From contig DGGY01000036.1 of the NCBI GenBank assembly GCA_002392405.1, positions 1 through 64,000 on the forward strand: a stretch of DNA of 64,000 nt, read 5' to 3'. The notes beneath the pieces were generated by a model, which saw only the letters and a list, made by a program, of their open reading frames with translations, searched no databases and was not told where the DNA came from. Position 1 is the first letter of the stretch. The number at the start of each line of letters is the position of its first letter. This stretch comes from Treponema sp. UBA3862 (lineage in GTDB: Bacteria; Spirochaetota; Spirochaetia; Treponematales; Treponemataceae). Both the position numbers and the translations under genes were made by a program. Below are positions 9,158 to 17,802 of this stretch, one piece after another.

Positions 9158-10279
9158 ATGGAAAAACTTATTAATCTTAAACTAAAAGCATTAATTACGG
9201 CCCTTCTTTTAGTTTTTATTCAGGCCGCAATTACAGCACAGGAATCTCTTGAAGTTGTTTATGCACAGCTTGACAGCGCAATAGGTGAACACAGTTCAGA
9301 AAGCGTATCAAAAGTCCTCACAAAGTATACTGCATCTAAAGATTATGGACTTTATGAATCTTTTACGCTTAAAAAGGCACGCCAGCTTATCATTCAGGAT
9401 GACCTTATTTTTGCACGGGATGTTACTCTTGTTGTAATTGACAATAATCTTGAAAATTTTGATGCAGTAGATCTGTATTCTTACATTGACCGTGCAATCT
9501 TAAGTGAAGAGGCTGCCCGCATTGCAGAGGAAAACCGCCTCCGCATTGAAGCTGAACGCCTTGCAGCCCTTAATGAGCGCACCAGGGCTAAAATTGCAAA
9601 AAATGACAATTATTCGAGTGTAAGCACAGCTTCAGGTTCTTCAATTTACATAAACCATGAAAAGTATTTTTCATCAACTGACTGGAGCGTAAGCGTTGGT
9701 CTTGCAGACATCATGTATCAGACTGTTACAAAGCCTGAAAGTTATTCAAGTTTAAAATACGGACTTGCTTTTGGTGCAAATCTTTTTTACAAGACAGAAG
9801 AATACATTGTAGGCGGCGAGCTTTTTGCTGACCTTGCAATGCTTACAATGGGTAAAGGTGAACAGGAAGTTATTACAAGCTTAAAGTTTGTTCCGATGTT
9901 TGCCCTTCCTAATTTGAGCAAAAATCTCTTCCTGCGTGTTGGTTTTGCAATGCACGGGCTCAATTCAGATTCAGAGTTTAATACTGGTTCTGTAGAAACC
10001 TTTATTTCACCTGCTTTCGGTTTTGCCTTTGAAAACATTGCGCTCGGAAAGTCTACCGCAGAACTTTTTTATGACTATTATCTTGGTCATCTGGCTTATG
10101 ATGATTTATCTTCGGCAATGGAAATGGGAGCCGCTGTTCTTCTTCCTATGGCAGGAAACGAACAGACTACAATCGGTCTTAAACTTGGTGTAACCGATAC
10201 GCTGTTCCTTAAAGACGAAGGTATGGATAATCGTGCAAAATTTATAATTTCTATCGGAGTTGGAAATGTTAAAAATTAA
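9158..10279 (+). CDS. Outer-membrane barrel-like protein
   Basis: 373 residues, started at the ATG at 9158 (GGGAGC ribosome binding site); the upstream start at 9119 would place 13 residues before an otherwise normal signal peptide ending ITA-Q. Residues about 25-150 are helical, ending in an Arg/Glu-rich stretch (EEAARIAEENRLRIEAERLAA has coiled-coil character). From about residue 165 there are repeated amphipathic beta strands ending in KFIISIGVGNVKN, like a small outer-membrane barrel. It overlaps the following HD-GYP-like gene by 14 nt, so the two are translationally coupled. I do not recognise the family. Confidence 0.6.
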   Translation: MEKLINLKLKALITALLLVFIQAAITAQESLEVVYAQLDSAIGEHSSESVSKVLTKYTASKDYGLYESFTLKKARQLIIQDDLIFARDVTLVVIDNNLENFDAVDLYSYIDRAILSEEAARIAEENRLRIEAERLAALNERTRAKIAKNDNYSSVSTASGSSIYINHEKYFSSTDWSVSVGLADIMYQTVTKPESYSSLKYGLAFGANLFYKTEEYIVGGELFADLAMLTMGKGEQEVITSLKFVPMFALPNLSKNLFLRVGFAMHGLNSDSEFNTGSVETFISPAFGFAFENIALGKSTAELFYDYYLGHLAYDDLSSAMEMGAAVLLPMAGNEQTTIGLKLGVTDTLFLKDEGMDNRAKFIISIGVGNVKN

Positions 10280-11681
10280 AAAAAGTCTTTTAACTGCAGT
10301 TCTTTTTCTGATGGCTGTGCTGATTTCTGCCCAGTCAGGAACTGCTGAACTGACTAAACGTTATCTTGAAAAAGCAAATACACAGTACGAGAATGCGCAG
10401 TATGATGACGCCTACAAGACCATCAACGCAGTCCTCAAACTGAATGAAATGGGTGGAATCCCGGCTAACGCTGCTCTTGTTGCTACCCAGATTTATTCAA
10501 AAATGCTTGATAAAGTTAAGGCAGCAAAAAATTACGCAAAGTTTAATGAAATTGCTTCCAATATCGAAAAATATCCTGTAATTGCAGATAATTCAATCCA
10601 GCTGAAAGTAAAGGAGATTTACGCACAGCAGGAAGCAGAACTTCAGGCAAAAAAAGAAGCTGCGGAAAAGGCTGAAAAAGCAGAACAGCAGGCTGCAATT
10701 CAGAGACAGATTGATGAACTTACAAAGAGTTCTACAGCCGTTATGGAATCAATTGCCGCAAGTACAGAAAAACAGATGGCCGGAATTGAAAGTTCCCTTG
10801 GAAAAATCGCTGAAAATTCTGAAAAGCAGACAAGATCAAGTCACATGGTTTTGATTGCCATTCTGATTATCTGTGTTGTTCTTGCAGTTGTTTTTGTAAT
10901 TGTCGTTCTGATTATCCGTGCCGCAGCTCAGGCAAGTGCACGCCAGTCAATGCAGTTTGAGGAAACACTCAAGCTCGTTCAGGGCATGACACAGCAGAAC
11001 AGCCAGCTCCTCCTCGGAAATGTAACAGAACTGCAGGGCTTAGGCGGTCCTGGACTGCGTTCTGCAGGAAGAAGCCGCTGGGGTGTAGATGCACTTCCTG
11101 CTCCTGAAATGAACGATACTGAAAAAGAAGAATTAAAGCAGCTTGCAATCCGCTGTGAAGACCTGGGTGCTAAAATCGATATGGTAAGCCGCCGTAAGAA
11201 TAATTCAAAGAACGTAAGCGAACTTGTTTACAAGCTTTCAATCGAACTGGGCTTTAACCAGAATACAGCAATGCTTTATTTCTGTGCCGCAATGGTTTAT
11301 GATGCAGGCTTCCTTTCTGTGCCTGAAGAAATATTAAGTGCAGAAACACTTACAGACGAACAGCGTGAAATCATTAAAGACCATGTTAATAATTCTTCTG
11401 AATATTATGATTTTGTACCTCAGAAGTATCTTAATATCTTTGAAGATGCTGCCCGTTATCATCATGAAAACGAAGACGGCTCAGGTTATCCTGACGGCAT
11501 TAAGAGTGACGAAATTCCTCAGATTGCAAAGATTATCCATGTTGTAGAAAGCTATAACTCTTTAATCAGCCGCCGTAACTACAAACAGATTAAAGATAAG
11601 GAATCTGCCATTGAAGAACTGCTTGCAAAAAATAACATGTATGATGAAGCAGTTGTTAAGGCCCTGGATTCCATTGTTTAA
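10266..11681 (+). CDS. Membrane protein with degenerate HD-GYP domain
   Basis: 471 residues. The start at 10266 is chosen because GGAG lies 6 nt upstream; a TTG at 10260 is less likely. A signal peptide (SAQSG) is followed by a TPR-like helical region, an Ala/Glu/Lys coiled coil (about 115-165), one strong transmembrane helix (about 196-218) and a cytoplasmic HD-GYP-type domain (about 310-470). The signature HHENEDGSGYPDG is clear. However, the hallmark HD pair reads YD in AAMVYDAGF, and the late Asp of the ADxFDA motif is lost (VVESYNSL). A working c-di-GMP phosphodiesterase needs those metal ligands, so this is probably a receptor or structural pseudo-enzyme. It is coupled to the upstream barrel-like protein. 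Confidence 0.75.
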   Translation: MLKIKKSLLTAVLFLMAVLISAQSGTAELTKRYLEKANTQYENAQYDDAYKTINAVLKLNEMGGIPANAALVATQIYSKMLDKVKAAKNYAKFNEIASNIEKYPVIADNSIQLKVKEIYAQQEAELQAKKEAAEKAEKAEQQAAIQRQIDELTKSSTAVMESIAASTEKQMAGIESSLGKIAENSEKQTRSSHMVLIAILIICVVLAVVFVIVVLIIRAAAQASARQSMQFEETLKLVQGMTQQNSQLLLGNVTELQGLGGPGLRSAGRSRWGVDALPAPEMNDTEKEELKQLAIRCEDLGAKIDMVSRRKNNSKNVSELVYKLSIELGFNQNTAMLYFCAAMVYDAGFLSVPEEILSAETLTDEQREIIKDHVNNSSEYYDFVPQKYLNIFEDAARYHHENEDGSGYPDGIKSDEIPQIAKIIHVVESYNSLISRRNYKQIKDKESAIEELLAKNNMYDEAVVKALDSIV

Positions 11682-11703
11682 TCACAAATTTTCGTGTATC
11701 ATA

Positions 11704-11736
11704 AAGACTGTCTGATTTTCAGGCAGTCTTTTTTTT
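11704..11736 (+). terminator. Intrinsic terminator
   Basis: AAGACTGTCTGA / TCAGGCAGTCTT stem followed by eight T residues, 22 nt after the stop of the HD-GYP-like gene. It separates that pair from glmS. Confidence 0.9.
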
Positions 11737-11790
11737 ATGCAGCGCAGAGCGCTCTGGTTCAGGCGTCTTCATCTGCTGTGAGGGGAAAAT

Positions 11791-13728
11791 ATGTGCGGTA
11801 TTGTCGGTTATGTCGGTGCTAAAAATGCGGCTCCTGTTCTTATTAATGCATTAAAGAAACTTGAATACAGGGGTTATGATTCTGCAGGAATTGCGGTTTT
11901 ATCTGACACTACGGACGAAATCATCGTAAAAAAGGCTAAGGGTGCCCTTAAATATCTTGTTGAAAAAATTACTGATGAAATCGTAGATATATCAAAAAAA
12001 TCACAAAAAAGCGACGCAGATAAAGAAAACGAAGAAAACTTGCAGCGCCTTATCTTAAAGACTGATGAAAACCTTAAAGGAACAATCGGAATCGGACACA
12101 CCCGATGGGCAACTCACGGAGAGCCGAGTGACCTCAATTCACATCCGCATACAAATGTAAGCGGAACAATTGCCGTAGTTCATAACGGAATCATAGAAAA
12201 TTATGTAAAACTTAAGGGCTGGCTTCAGGGACAGGGCATTGTTTTTAAGAGCCAGACAGATACTGAAGTTGTTGCTCACTTGATCAATTATTTTTATGAA
12301 CAGGAAAAAGATATCTTTAAGGCAGTTCTCTCTGCAATAAAAAAACTTGAAGGAAGTTTTGCTCTCGGCGTAATCTGTAAGGATTATCCTGACAGAATTA
12401 TTGCCGTCAGAAAAGACAGCCCGCTTATTGTAGGTCTTGGAAAAGGTGAAAACTTTATTGCCAGTGATGTGCCTGCGGTTCTTGAATACACAAGGGAAGT
12501 TTATTTCTTAGAGCAGAATGAACTTGCTGTTTTATATGAAGATCATGTTGATTTATTCAATGATGACGGTGAAAAAATTATACGCAAACCTGTTCATGTT
12601 GACTGGGATATGTCTTCTGCAGAAAAGGGTGGATTTGCTCATTTTATGCTTAAAGAGATTCATGAGCAGCCTAAAGCCCTTACAGACACTCTCCGCCCGC
12701 GTCTTGTTATGAATGGTAAAAAAGCAGCAGACATTAAGTTTGATGAATTTGATTTTGATGATTCCTGGAAAAAGGCCGGCAGGGTTGTCATTACAGCCTG
12801 CGGAACTTCTTATCACGCCGGAATGGTCGGAAAATATGCTTTTGAAAAGTTTGCGCGTATTCCTGTCAGTGTAGATATCGCAAGTGAATTCCGTTACAGA
12901 AATCCTATCCTCAATAAAGATGATATTTTTATTGTAATTTCTCAGTCAGGTGAGACTGCAGATACTCTTGCTGCGATGCGCCTTGCAAAGACTGCGGGAG
13001 CAAAAATCATTGCAATTACAAACTGCGTCGGTTCAACAATCAGCCGTGAAGCAGACTGTGTAATTTATACCTGGGCAGGGCCAGAAATTGCCGTTGCTTC
13101 AACAAAGGCATATACAACACAGCTTATGTGCCTTTATCTTCTTGCAATAAAAATGGGACAGCTCCGCGGTGTTTTAAGTCAGGAAAAGTTTACTTCTCTT
13201 CTTACTGAGCTTAACCAGATTCCTTCAAAGGCTCAGGAGATAATCGATAATCAGACTGAAATCCAGAAACTTGCTGCAACTCAGTTTAATAAAACAAAGA
13301 TTTTTTATATCGGACGTCTTTTTGACAGTGCCTCTTCCCTTGAAAGTGCATTAAAACTTAAAGAGGTAAGCTATATGCACTGTGAAGCTTTTGCCGCAGG
13401 AGAACTCAAACACGGACCGATTGCTCTTGTTGATAAAGATACGCTTCTCATTGCAATTGCAACATGTAAAGAACTGTACGAAAAGGTTGCTTCAAATATC
13501 ATTGAGATTGAATCCCGCGGGGCTGCTACAATGGCAATCACTCAGGACAGAACTGGTGCGTTTAATAAATGCGTTGATTCTGTTATTACTCTGCCTGAAG
13601 TTGATGAAGACCTTGCTTCAATTATTTCAATAATTCCGGCTCAGCTTTTTGCCTATTACTGTTCAATTCAGAAAGGACTTAATCCTGATAAGCCGCGCAA
13701 TCTTGCAAAGTCAGTAACTGTTGAGTAG
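11791..13728 (+). CDS. glmS: Glucosamine-6-phosphate synthase (isomerizing)
   Basis: 645 residues. Makes glucosamine-6-phosphate from fructose-6-phosphate and glutamine for peptidoglycan and glycoconjugates. It begins MCGIVGYVG with the nucleophilic Cys at position 2, then GHTRWATHGEPSDLNSHPH for the glutaminase. Two SIS domains follow (ACGTSYHAG and SQSGETADTLAA at about 335-390; SSLESALKLKEVSYMHCEAF at about 510), and it ends PRNLAKSVTVE as expected. It is about 35 residues longer than the E. coli enzyme because of a Lys/Asp/Glu-rich insert near residues 60-85. A GAGGGG ribosome binding site precedes the start. The 55-nt leader is too short for a glmS ribozyme. Confidence 0.96.
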   Translation: MCGIVGYVGAKNAAPVLINALKKLEYRGYDSAGIAVLSDTTDEIIVKKAKGALKYLVEKITDEIVDISKKSQKSDADKENEENLQRLILKTDENLKGTIGIGHTRWATHGEPSDLNSHPHTNVSGTIAVVHNGIIENYVKLKGWLQGQGIVFKSQTDTEVVAHLINYFYEQEKDIFKAVLSAIKKLEGSFALGVICKDYPDRIIAVRKDSPLIVGLGKGENFIASDVPAVLEYTREVYFLEQNELAVLYEDHVDLFNDDGEKIIRKPVHVDWDMSSAEKGGFAHFMLKEIHEQPKALTDTLRPRLVMNGKKAADIKFDEFDFDDSWKKAGRVVITACGTSYHAGMVGKYAFEKFARIPVSVDIASEFRYRNPILNKDDIFIVISQSGETADTLAAMRLAKTAGAKIIAITNCVGSTISREADCVIYTWAGPEIAVASTKAYTTQLMCLYLLAIKMGQLRGVLSQEKFTSLLTELNQIPSKAQEIIDNQTEIQKLAATQFNKTKIFYIGRLFDSASSLESALKLKEVSYMHCEAFAAGELKHGPIALVDKDTLLIAIATCKELYEKVASNIIEIESRGAATMAITQDRTGAFNKCVDSVITLPEVDEDLASIISIIPAQLFAYYCSIQKGLNPDKPRNLAKSVTVE

Positions 13729-13737
13729 CAGCGATTA

Positions 13738-13905
13738 AAAGGAGGTTTGATAAAAATTACATACGCCACTTCGTGTCGTTTGCATATAGGAAATTATAAA
13801 ACTTTGTGCTTGCGCACAGGAGCATCCGTGTAATTTTTATCATCTGCAGATTTTGCCGTTGGCAAAACTGCCATTTCGTGCTTCCTGCACGACCGCTAAC
13901 GCGGT
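13738..13905. repeat. Hairpin-dense intergenic element
   Basis: Between glmS and the esterase. A 13-bp perfect inverted repeat (13749-13761 with 13829-13841, GATAAAAATTACA/TGTAATTTTTATC) encloses a small GTGC-ttgc-GCAC hairpin. It is followed by TTTTGCC-gtt-GGCAAAA (13851-13867), CGTGC-ttcct-GCACG (about 13876-13890) and CCGC-taac-GCGG. The five stem-loops in 170 nt suggest a palindromic repeat element or a processed leader; no T-tract terminator is present. Confidence 0.6.
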
Positions 13906-13922
13906 GTTTTTAAGGAGGGCTT

Positions 13923-14669
13923 ATGAATCTTTTTTGCCTTGGTGACAGCATCATGCAGTATAATGACTGGACTTCTTATCCGCAGACAGGCTGGATACAG
14001 ATGCTCGACCGTTTTTTTCAGGATGTTACCATTAAAAATCATGCACGCAACGGCAGGAGTACAAAAAGTTTTATTGCTGAAGGTCGTTTTGATAAGGTTC
14101 TGAAAGAATGTAAAGCCGGTGATTTTGCTATAATCCAGTTTGCGCACAACGATGAAAAATCTGCAGATTTAACCCGATATACTTCCCCGGATGAAGGCGG
14201 GGAGTTCAGGTCTAATCTTGAATACTTTGTAAATGAACTTAGAAAAAAAACTGTTAAACCTGTGCTTTTGACGCCTGTTACAAGAAGACTCTTTTCTGAT
14301 GAATTAACGATTAAAGACAGTCACGAGCCTTATGCAAAAGCAATAATTGAAACTGCAGAAAAACTTAAGGTTCCATGCATTGACCTTAATCTTTTGACAC
14401 GCAGGTATTTTGCAAAAAAGGGGCAGGGGCCGAGCCGTTCATTTTTCATGAATTTTGCAGGCGGAATTTATGAAAATTATCCGGACGGAAAAAATGATGA
14501 CAGTCATCTTCGTCCTGACGGAGCCTATGCAGTTTGCAGGCTTTTTATAAGTGAGTTATGCCGTCTTGAAGAGCAGTGGCCTGAATACATTCCGCTTATC
14601 ATGGCTGTCTGCCGTAAAGGAATCTACGAAGATAAAGAAATTGATGATGAAAAACTGATGTGGCAGTAA
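13923..14669 (+). CDS. SGNH esterase, rhamnogalacturonan acetylesterase type
   Basis: 248 residues, with GGAGG just before the ATG. The SGNH/GDSL blocks are all visible: block I GDSIM (nucleophile Ser about residue 9), block II Gly/Asn in ARNGRSTKSF, block III QFAHND, and block V DDSHLRPDGA with the catalytic Asp-His. This spacing and the ARNGRSTKSF and FAHND wording fit carbohydrate esterase family 12, which removes acetyl groups from pectin or xylan fragments. There is no signal peptide, so it would act in the cytoplasm on imported oligosaccharides. The neighbours do not form a pectin operon. Sure of the fold, moderately sure of the substrate. Confidence 0.85.
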   Translation: MNLFCLGDSIMQYNDWTSYPQTGWIQMLDRFFQDVTIKNHARNGRSTKSFIAEGRFDKVLKECKAGDFAIIQFAHNDEKSADLTRYTSPDEGGEFRSNLEYFVNELRKKTVKPVLLTPVTRRLFSDELTIKDSHEPYAKAIIETAEKLKVPCIDLNLLTRRYFAKKGQGPSRSFFMNFAGGIYENYPDGKNDDSHLRPDGAYAVCRLFISELCRLEEQWPEYIPLIMAVCRKGIYEDKEIDDEKLMWQ

Positions 14670-14672
14670 TAA

Positions 14673-14702
14673 TTGACCGGCAGAGTCGTTTTTTGTTATA
14701 AT
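14673..14702 (+). promoter_or_regulatory. Consensus promoter for tRNA
   Basis: TTGACC (14673-14678), an 18-nt spacer and TATAAT (14697-14702) lie 33 nt before the mature tRNA 5' end. Very close to consensus, as expected for a stable RNA gene. Confidence 0.85.
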
Positions 14703-14735
14703 CAAGGCGTATCAGGTCATAAGCCTCTGCAACCA

Positions 14736-14811
14736 GGGCCATTAGCTAAGCTGGTTGTAGCGCCGGCCTTATAAGCCGGGTCTTACCGCAGTTCAAGTCT
14801 GCGATGGCCCA
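14736..14811 (+). tRNA. tRNA-Ile (anticodon UAU)
   Basis: The cloverleaf folds with a perfect 7-bp acceptor stem (GGGCCAT/ATGGCCC), D stem GCTA/TAGC with GG in the loop, a perfect 5-bp anticodon stem (CCGGC/GCCGG) with loop CTTATAA, and T stem CGCAG/CTGCG with loop TTCAAGT. U33 is followed by TAT, so it would read AUA. The variable region is 7 nt, slightly long. CCA is not encoded. Most bacteria read AUA with a CAU-anticodon tRNA modified by TilS; a UAU anticodon is unusual. It has its own promoter and terminator. Confidence 0.85.
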
Positions 14812-14812
14812 A

Positions 14813-14842
14813 AATTGCCCGACTTGTCGGGCAATTTTTTTT
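14813..14842 (+). terminator. tRNA terminator
   Basis: AATTGCCCGAC-tt-GTCGGGCAATT stem and a T-run directly after the tRNA discriminator base. Confidence 0.92.
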
Positions 14843-14930
14843 GTAAGAATATTTTTTTACAGCGGTGGTACGAGTTCAGTTTTTCCATGTCTCTACCCTT
14901 CGTTCATACAATAAAATCCGGAGAGAAATT

Positions 14931-16439
14931 ATGAAATTATTTACTAAAGCACTTTTTTCAATATTGCTTTTATCAGCAGTCATTCAGCCTGGTGTTTTTG
15001 CAGCAGAATCTGACTTTTCAGGCGATATTGCTTTTGATGTTTTCTTTTTGAGTGATGAATCTTCAGGAACTTTTTTGAGTTCATTTACAGATAACTGGGA
15101 TGAGAAAAAACATCCTTTTGTGGCAGTTACAGGAGCGCTTGGATTTAATCTTGGACTTGCAACCTGGAACCGCTATATGATAGGCTCAGGCTGGGCTCAG
15201 ACAGGCTGGGAAGAATGGGATCATTTCTGGGAAAGAAAACTTGCATGGGACAGGGACTGGTACTGGACTAATTTCTTTCTTCATCCGTATCAGGGCTCAA
15301 TGTATTACATGGCTTCCCGCGGTTCAAACCTTAATACTGTAGAATCTCTTGCAGTAACTTTTTTAGGTTCCTATACCTGGGAATATCTGTGTGAATGCAA
15401 CGCTCCTTCTAAAAATGACATGGTGTTTACGACAATAGGCTCTTTCTGTGTCGGTGAAATGTTTTACCGTTTAAGCGAAGAGGCAGAAGAGGTTTCAAGG
15501 CTTTTAAGTATTGCCATAAATCCGCAGAGTCTCTGGACTGAGTATGTGTGGAGAATCAATCCAAAAAGAAAAACCGGAAACATTCACAGCCTGTCTTTAG
15601 GCTTTGATATCGGTAATGTTACTGCAGGAACTCATGTAGAAAGACAGGATATTTCAACATATCCTCAGAAAGAAGTTTATCCTGTGTTTGGAATGCTGGA
15701 GTTTTCTGTTGATTATAACGATCCTTACCGCCATGATTCAAACAGCCCGTACAGTCAGTTTTCTCTTTATATACAGGGCGGACTTGGAAAAGGTTCCGGT
15801 GAGTCAGGCTATTGTGCAATGGAAGATTATGATGAAAAACTTTTTTATGATATAAGAATTTTCTCTGACGGAATGCTTTTTGCCCGGGAACTTAAACTTT
15901 CTGAAAACACGGATACATCTTTAGGGGCAGTAATGCTGTATGATTTTGAATGGCATTCATATTACATGCTTTCTTCTCTTGCTCCTGGTTTTGCTTTTAA
16001 ACAGCGTTATAATAGAGAAGACAGCTGCTTTGAATGGCAGTCAATGCTTGCCTGTGTAATTCTGGGGAATACAGATTTTTATTACATGCACAGAAAGATT
16101 TATGCTGAACCTGACGGCGTAAACTGTAACTATAATCATACGATGGGTGCAGAGGCTGTATTAAAGTTCAAGTACCTTAAGGAAAACGGCTTTGCTGCTG
16201 GATTTGATTTCCGCGGTTACGCAATGTATGATTTTAAAGACCAGCTTCAGAATCATTTCAGTACAGGCTGGGAGTACATCGGTCTTTTGAACGGTTATGT
16301 TGAGGTTCCGCTTTCAAAGCTTGTACGCATCGGTGTAAAAGATGAACTGTACGGCAAATTTACGGTTTACGATGATGTAAACGATGTTCAGCAGCTTGTA
16401 AATACAGTAAAAGTTTTTGCAAAGCTTCAGCTTAAATAA
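14931..16439 (+). CDS. DUF3943 outer-membrane protein
   Basis: 502 residues from the ATG at 14931, which has GGAGAG 5-9 nt upstream; a longer frame from 14865 has no ribosome binding site and would precede a clean signal peptide ending VFA-A. Residues about 75-190 match the DUF3943 pattern: DWYWTNFFLHPYQGSMYYMASR, then SLAVTFLGSYTWEYLCE, a PSKNDMVFTTIGSFCVGEMFYR segment. The rest is beta-strand-rich up to FAKLQLK, consistent with an outer-membrane barrel. Function of the family is unknown. thrC follows after 20 nt. Confidence 0.8.
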   Translation: MKLFTKALFSILLLSAVIQPGVFAAESDFSGDIAFDVFFLSDESSGTFLSSFTDNWDEKKHPFVAVTGALGFNLGLATWNRYMIGSGWAQTGWEEWDHFWERKLAWDRDWYWTNFFLHPYQGSMYYMASRGSNLNTVESLAVTFLGSYTWEYLCECNAPSKNDMVFTTIGSFCVGEMFYRLSEEAEEVSRLLSIAINPQSLWTEYVWRINPKRKTGNIHSLSLGFDIGNVTAGTHVERQDISTYPQKEVYPVFGMLEFSVDYNDPYRHDSNSPYSQFSLYIQGGLGKGSGESGYCAMEDYDEKLFYDIRIFSDGMLFARELKLSENTDTSLGAVMLYDFEWHSYYMLSSLAPGFAFKQRYNREDSCFEWQSMLACVILGNTDFYYMHRKIYAEPDGVNCNYNHTMGAEAVLKFKYLKENGFAAGFDFRGYAMYDFKDQLQNHFSTGWEYIGLLNGYVEVPLSKLVRIGVKDELYGKFTVYDDVNDVQQLVNTVKVFAKLQLK

Positions 16440-16459
16440 GTTTAAGCAGGGGAGGGAAA

Positions 16460-17770
16460 ATGAAATTTATCAGCACTAGAGACTCAAAAAATCCTGTAAG
16501 CTTTGAAAAGGCTGTTTTAGACTGCATGCCGGGAGACGGTGGACTTTATGTTCCTTCAGAGGCTGTTGATTTAAGGCGCTGGATTTTATACTGTGACAGT
16601 TCAACTTCTTTTTCAAATACAGCCGGCACATTGACTTCAGCCTGCATAAATGATGAATTTTCACCGATTATCTGTGAAACAATTGCATCACGGGCTTTTG
16701 GCTTTGAGCCTGAGGTTAAAAAACTTGACGACAGGCTTTATTCATTAAAACTGTATAACACACCGACAGGAAGCCATAAAGATTTCGGGATTTCTTATCT
16801 TGTTAACTGTATTGAAACAATTCATGACCTCAAAGGCGGAAAATCTGTTTTTCTGGATGTAACAATAGGAGAACTTGGAGCTTCCCTGGCACGCTGTCTG
16901 CGGGGCAAAAAAAATGTTAAAGCAGTTCTTGTTTATCCTGCAGGCTGCTGCCGCGGACTTGAAGAAAGTGATTATATCTGGAACGGAGGGAATATTCTTC
17001 CGCTTGAAATTGACGGTACAGAAAGTGACTGTCATAAAATTGTAAGACAGATTTTTCAGGACAGGACTCTTGTAGAAAAATACGGCCTGACTGTTGCAAA
17101 TACAGCCAATATCGGACGTCTTTTGCCGCAGATGTTTTTTTATCCTTTTGCTTTCAGCCGCTTAAAGTCTGAAGTCTGCTCTGATATTTACTACGGAATG
17201 CCGTGCGGAAACTACAGTAATCTTGTTACCGGCCTTTACAGCTGGCGGCTTTCCATGCCTGTAAACGGCTTTATCTGTCCTGCTACAGCTTCCCTTGCAC
17301 TTGATCCGATGGGGCTGTGTACAATCCCTGATGATATGGTTCCTTTTGAGAAGCGGGAAAAAGCAGATCCTGCGAGTCCTTCAAATCTTGAAAGGCTTGA
17401 AGATATTTTTTCAAGAAACAGCCTCATGTTAAAGCATTTTGTTTATCCGCAGAATGTTACTGATAAGGAAACTGACGAGGCCTGCCGTGAACTTTTTATG
17501 AAGTATTACATTTTTGCAGATAAAAATACTTCAGGTGCTTATGCGGCAATTAAAAAGAAGAAAGAACTTTTAGATGAAGATGACGCTGCAGCAGTTCTTA
17601 TTGAAAGGGATGATCCTTCGCTCAGTACAGAATATGTCCGTCATACAACAGGCGAGGAACCTGAGAAAAAAGACAATGTAGAAGCTGCTCTCAGGCCTTC
17701 TTCTCCAGGCAGAAAAACCTTAAAGACAGTTCAGGAAGTTATAAAAGCTTTAGAAGCAGTTTCCTTTTAG
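16460..17770 (+). CDS. thrC: Divergent threonine synthase (PLP, ThrC type)
   Basis: 436 residues, with a GGGGAGGG ribosome binding site. The N-terminus (FISTRDSKNPVSFEKAVL, PGDGGLYVP) is typical of ThrC, as is TGSHKDFG around residue 108, in which Lys binds pyridoxal phosphate. ThrC turns O-phosphohomoserine into threonine. The segment that normally reads SGDTG reads TIGELG here, and the Asn/Gly-rich phosphate-binding region is changed. GNYSNLVTGL is the later GNFGN-type motif. So the fold is clear, but the enzyme is a diverged member and its substrate may differ. No other threonine-pathway gene is nearby. Confidence 0.8.
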   Translation: MKFISTRDSKNPVSFEKAVLDCMPGDGGLYVPSEAVDLRRWILYCDSSTSFSNTAGTLTSACINDEFSPIICETIASRAFGFEPEVKKLDDRLYSLKLYNTPTGSHKDFGISYLVNCIETIHDLKGGKSVFLDVTIGELGASLARCLRGKKNVKAVLVYPAGCCRGLEESDYIWNGGNILPLEIDGTESDCHKIVRQIFQDRTLVEKYGLTVANTANIGRLLPQMFFYPFAFSRLKSEVCSDIYYGMPCGNYSNLVTGLYSWRLSMPVNGFICPATASLALDPMGLCTIPDDMVPFEKREKADPASPSNLERLEDIFSRNSLMLKHFVYPQNVTDKETDEACRELFMKYYIFADKNTSGAYAAIKKKKELLDEDDAAAVLIERDDPSLSTEYVRHTTGEEPEKKDNVEAALRPSSPGRKTLKTVQEVIKALEAVSF

Positions 17771-17802
17771 TGCGTAACTGATAACAGGGGAAAGGCTGCG
17801 TT

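Noticed and set aside
11737-11790. glmS ribozyme or riboswitch, and a remnant of the GCAGCGC repeat
   Set aside because: Only 54 nt lie between the terminator and the start, too short for the ribozyme; the GCAGCGC similarity is too short to be meaningful.
13747-13833. 28-codon ORF after an AAGGAGG motif
   Set aside because: The TTG start is too close to the motif and the frame lies wholly within an inverted repeat; no protein features.
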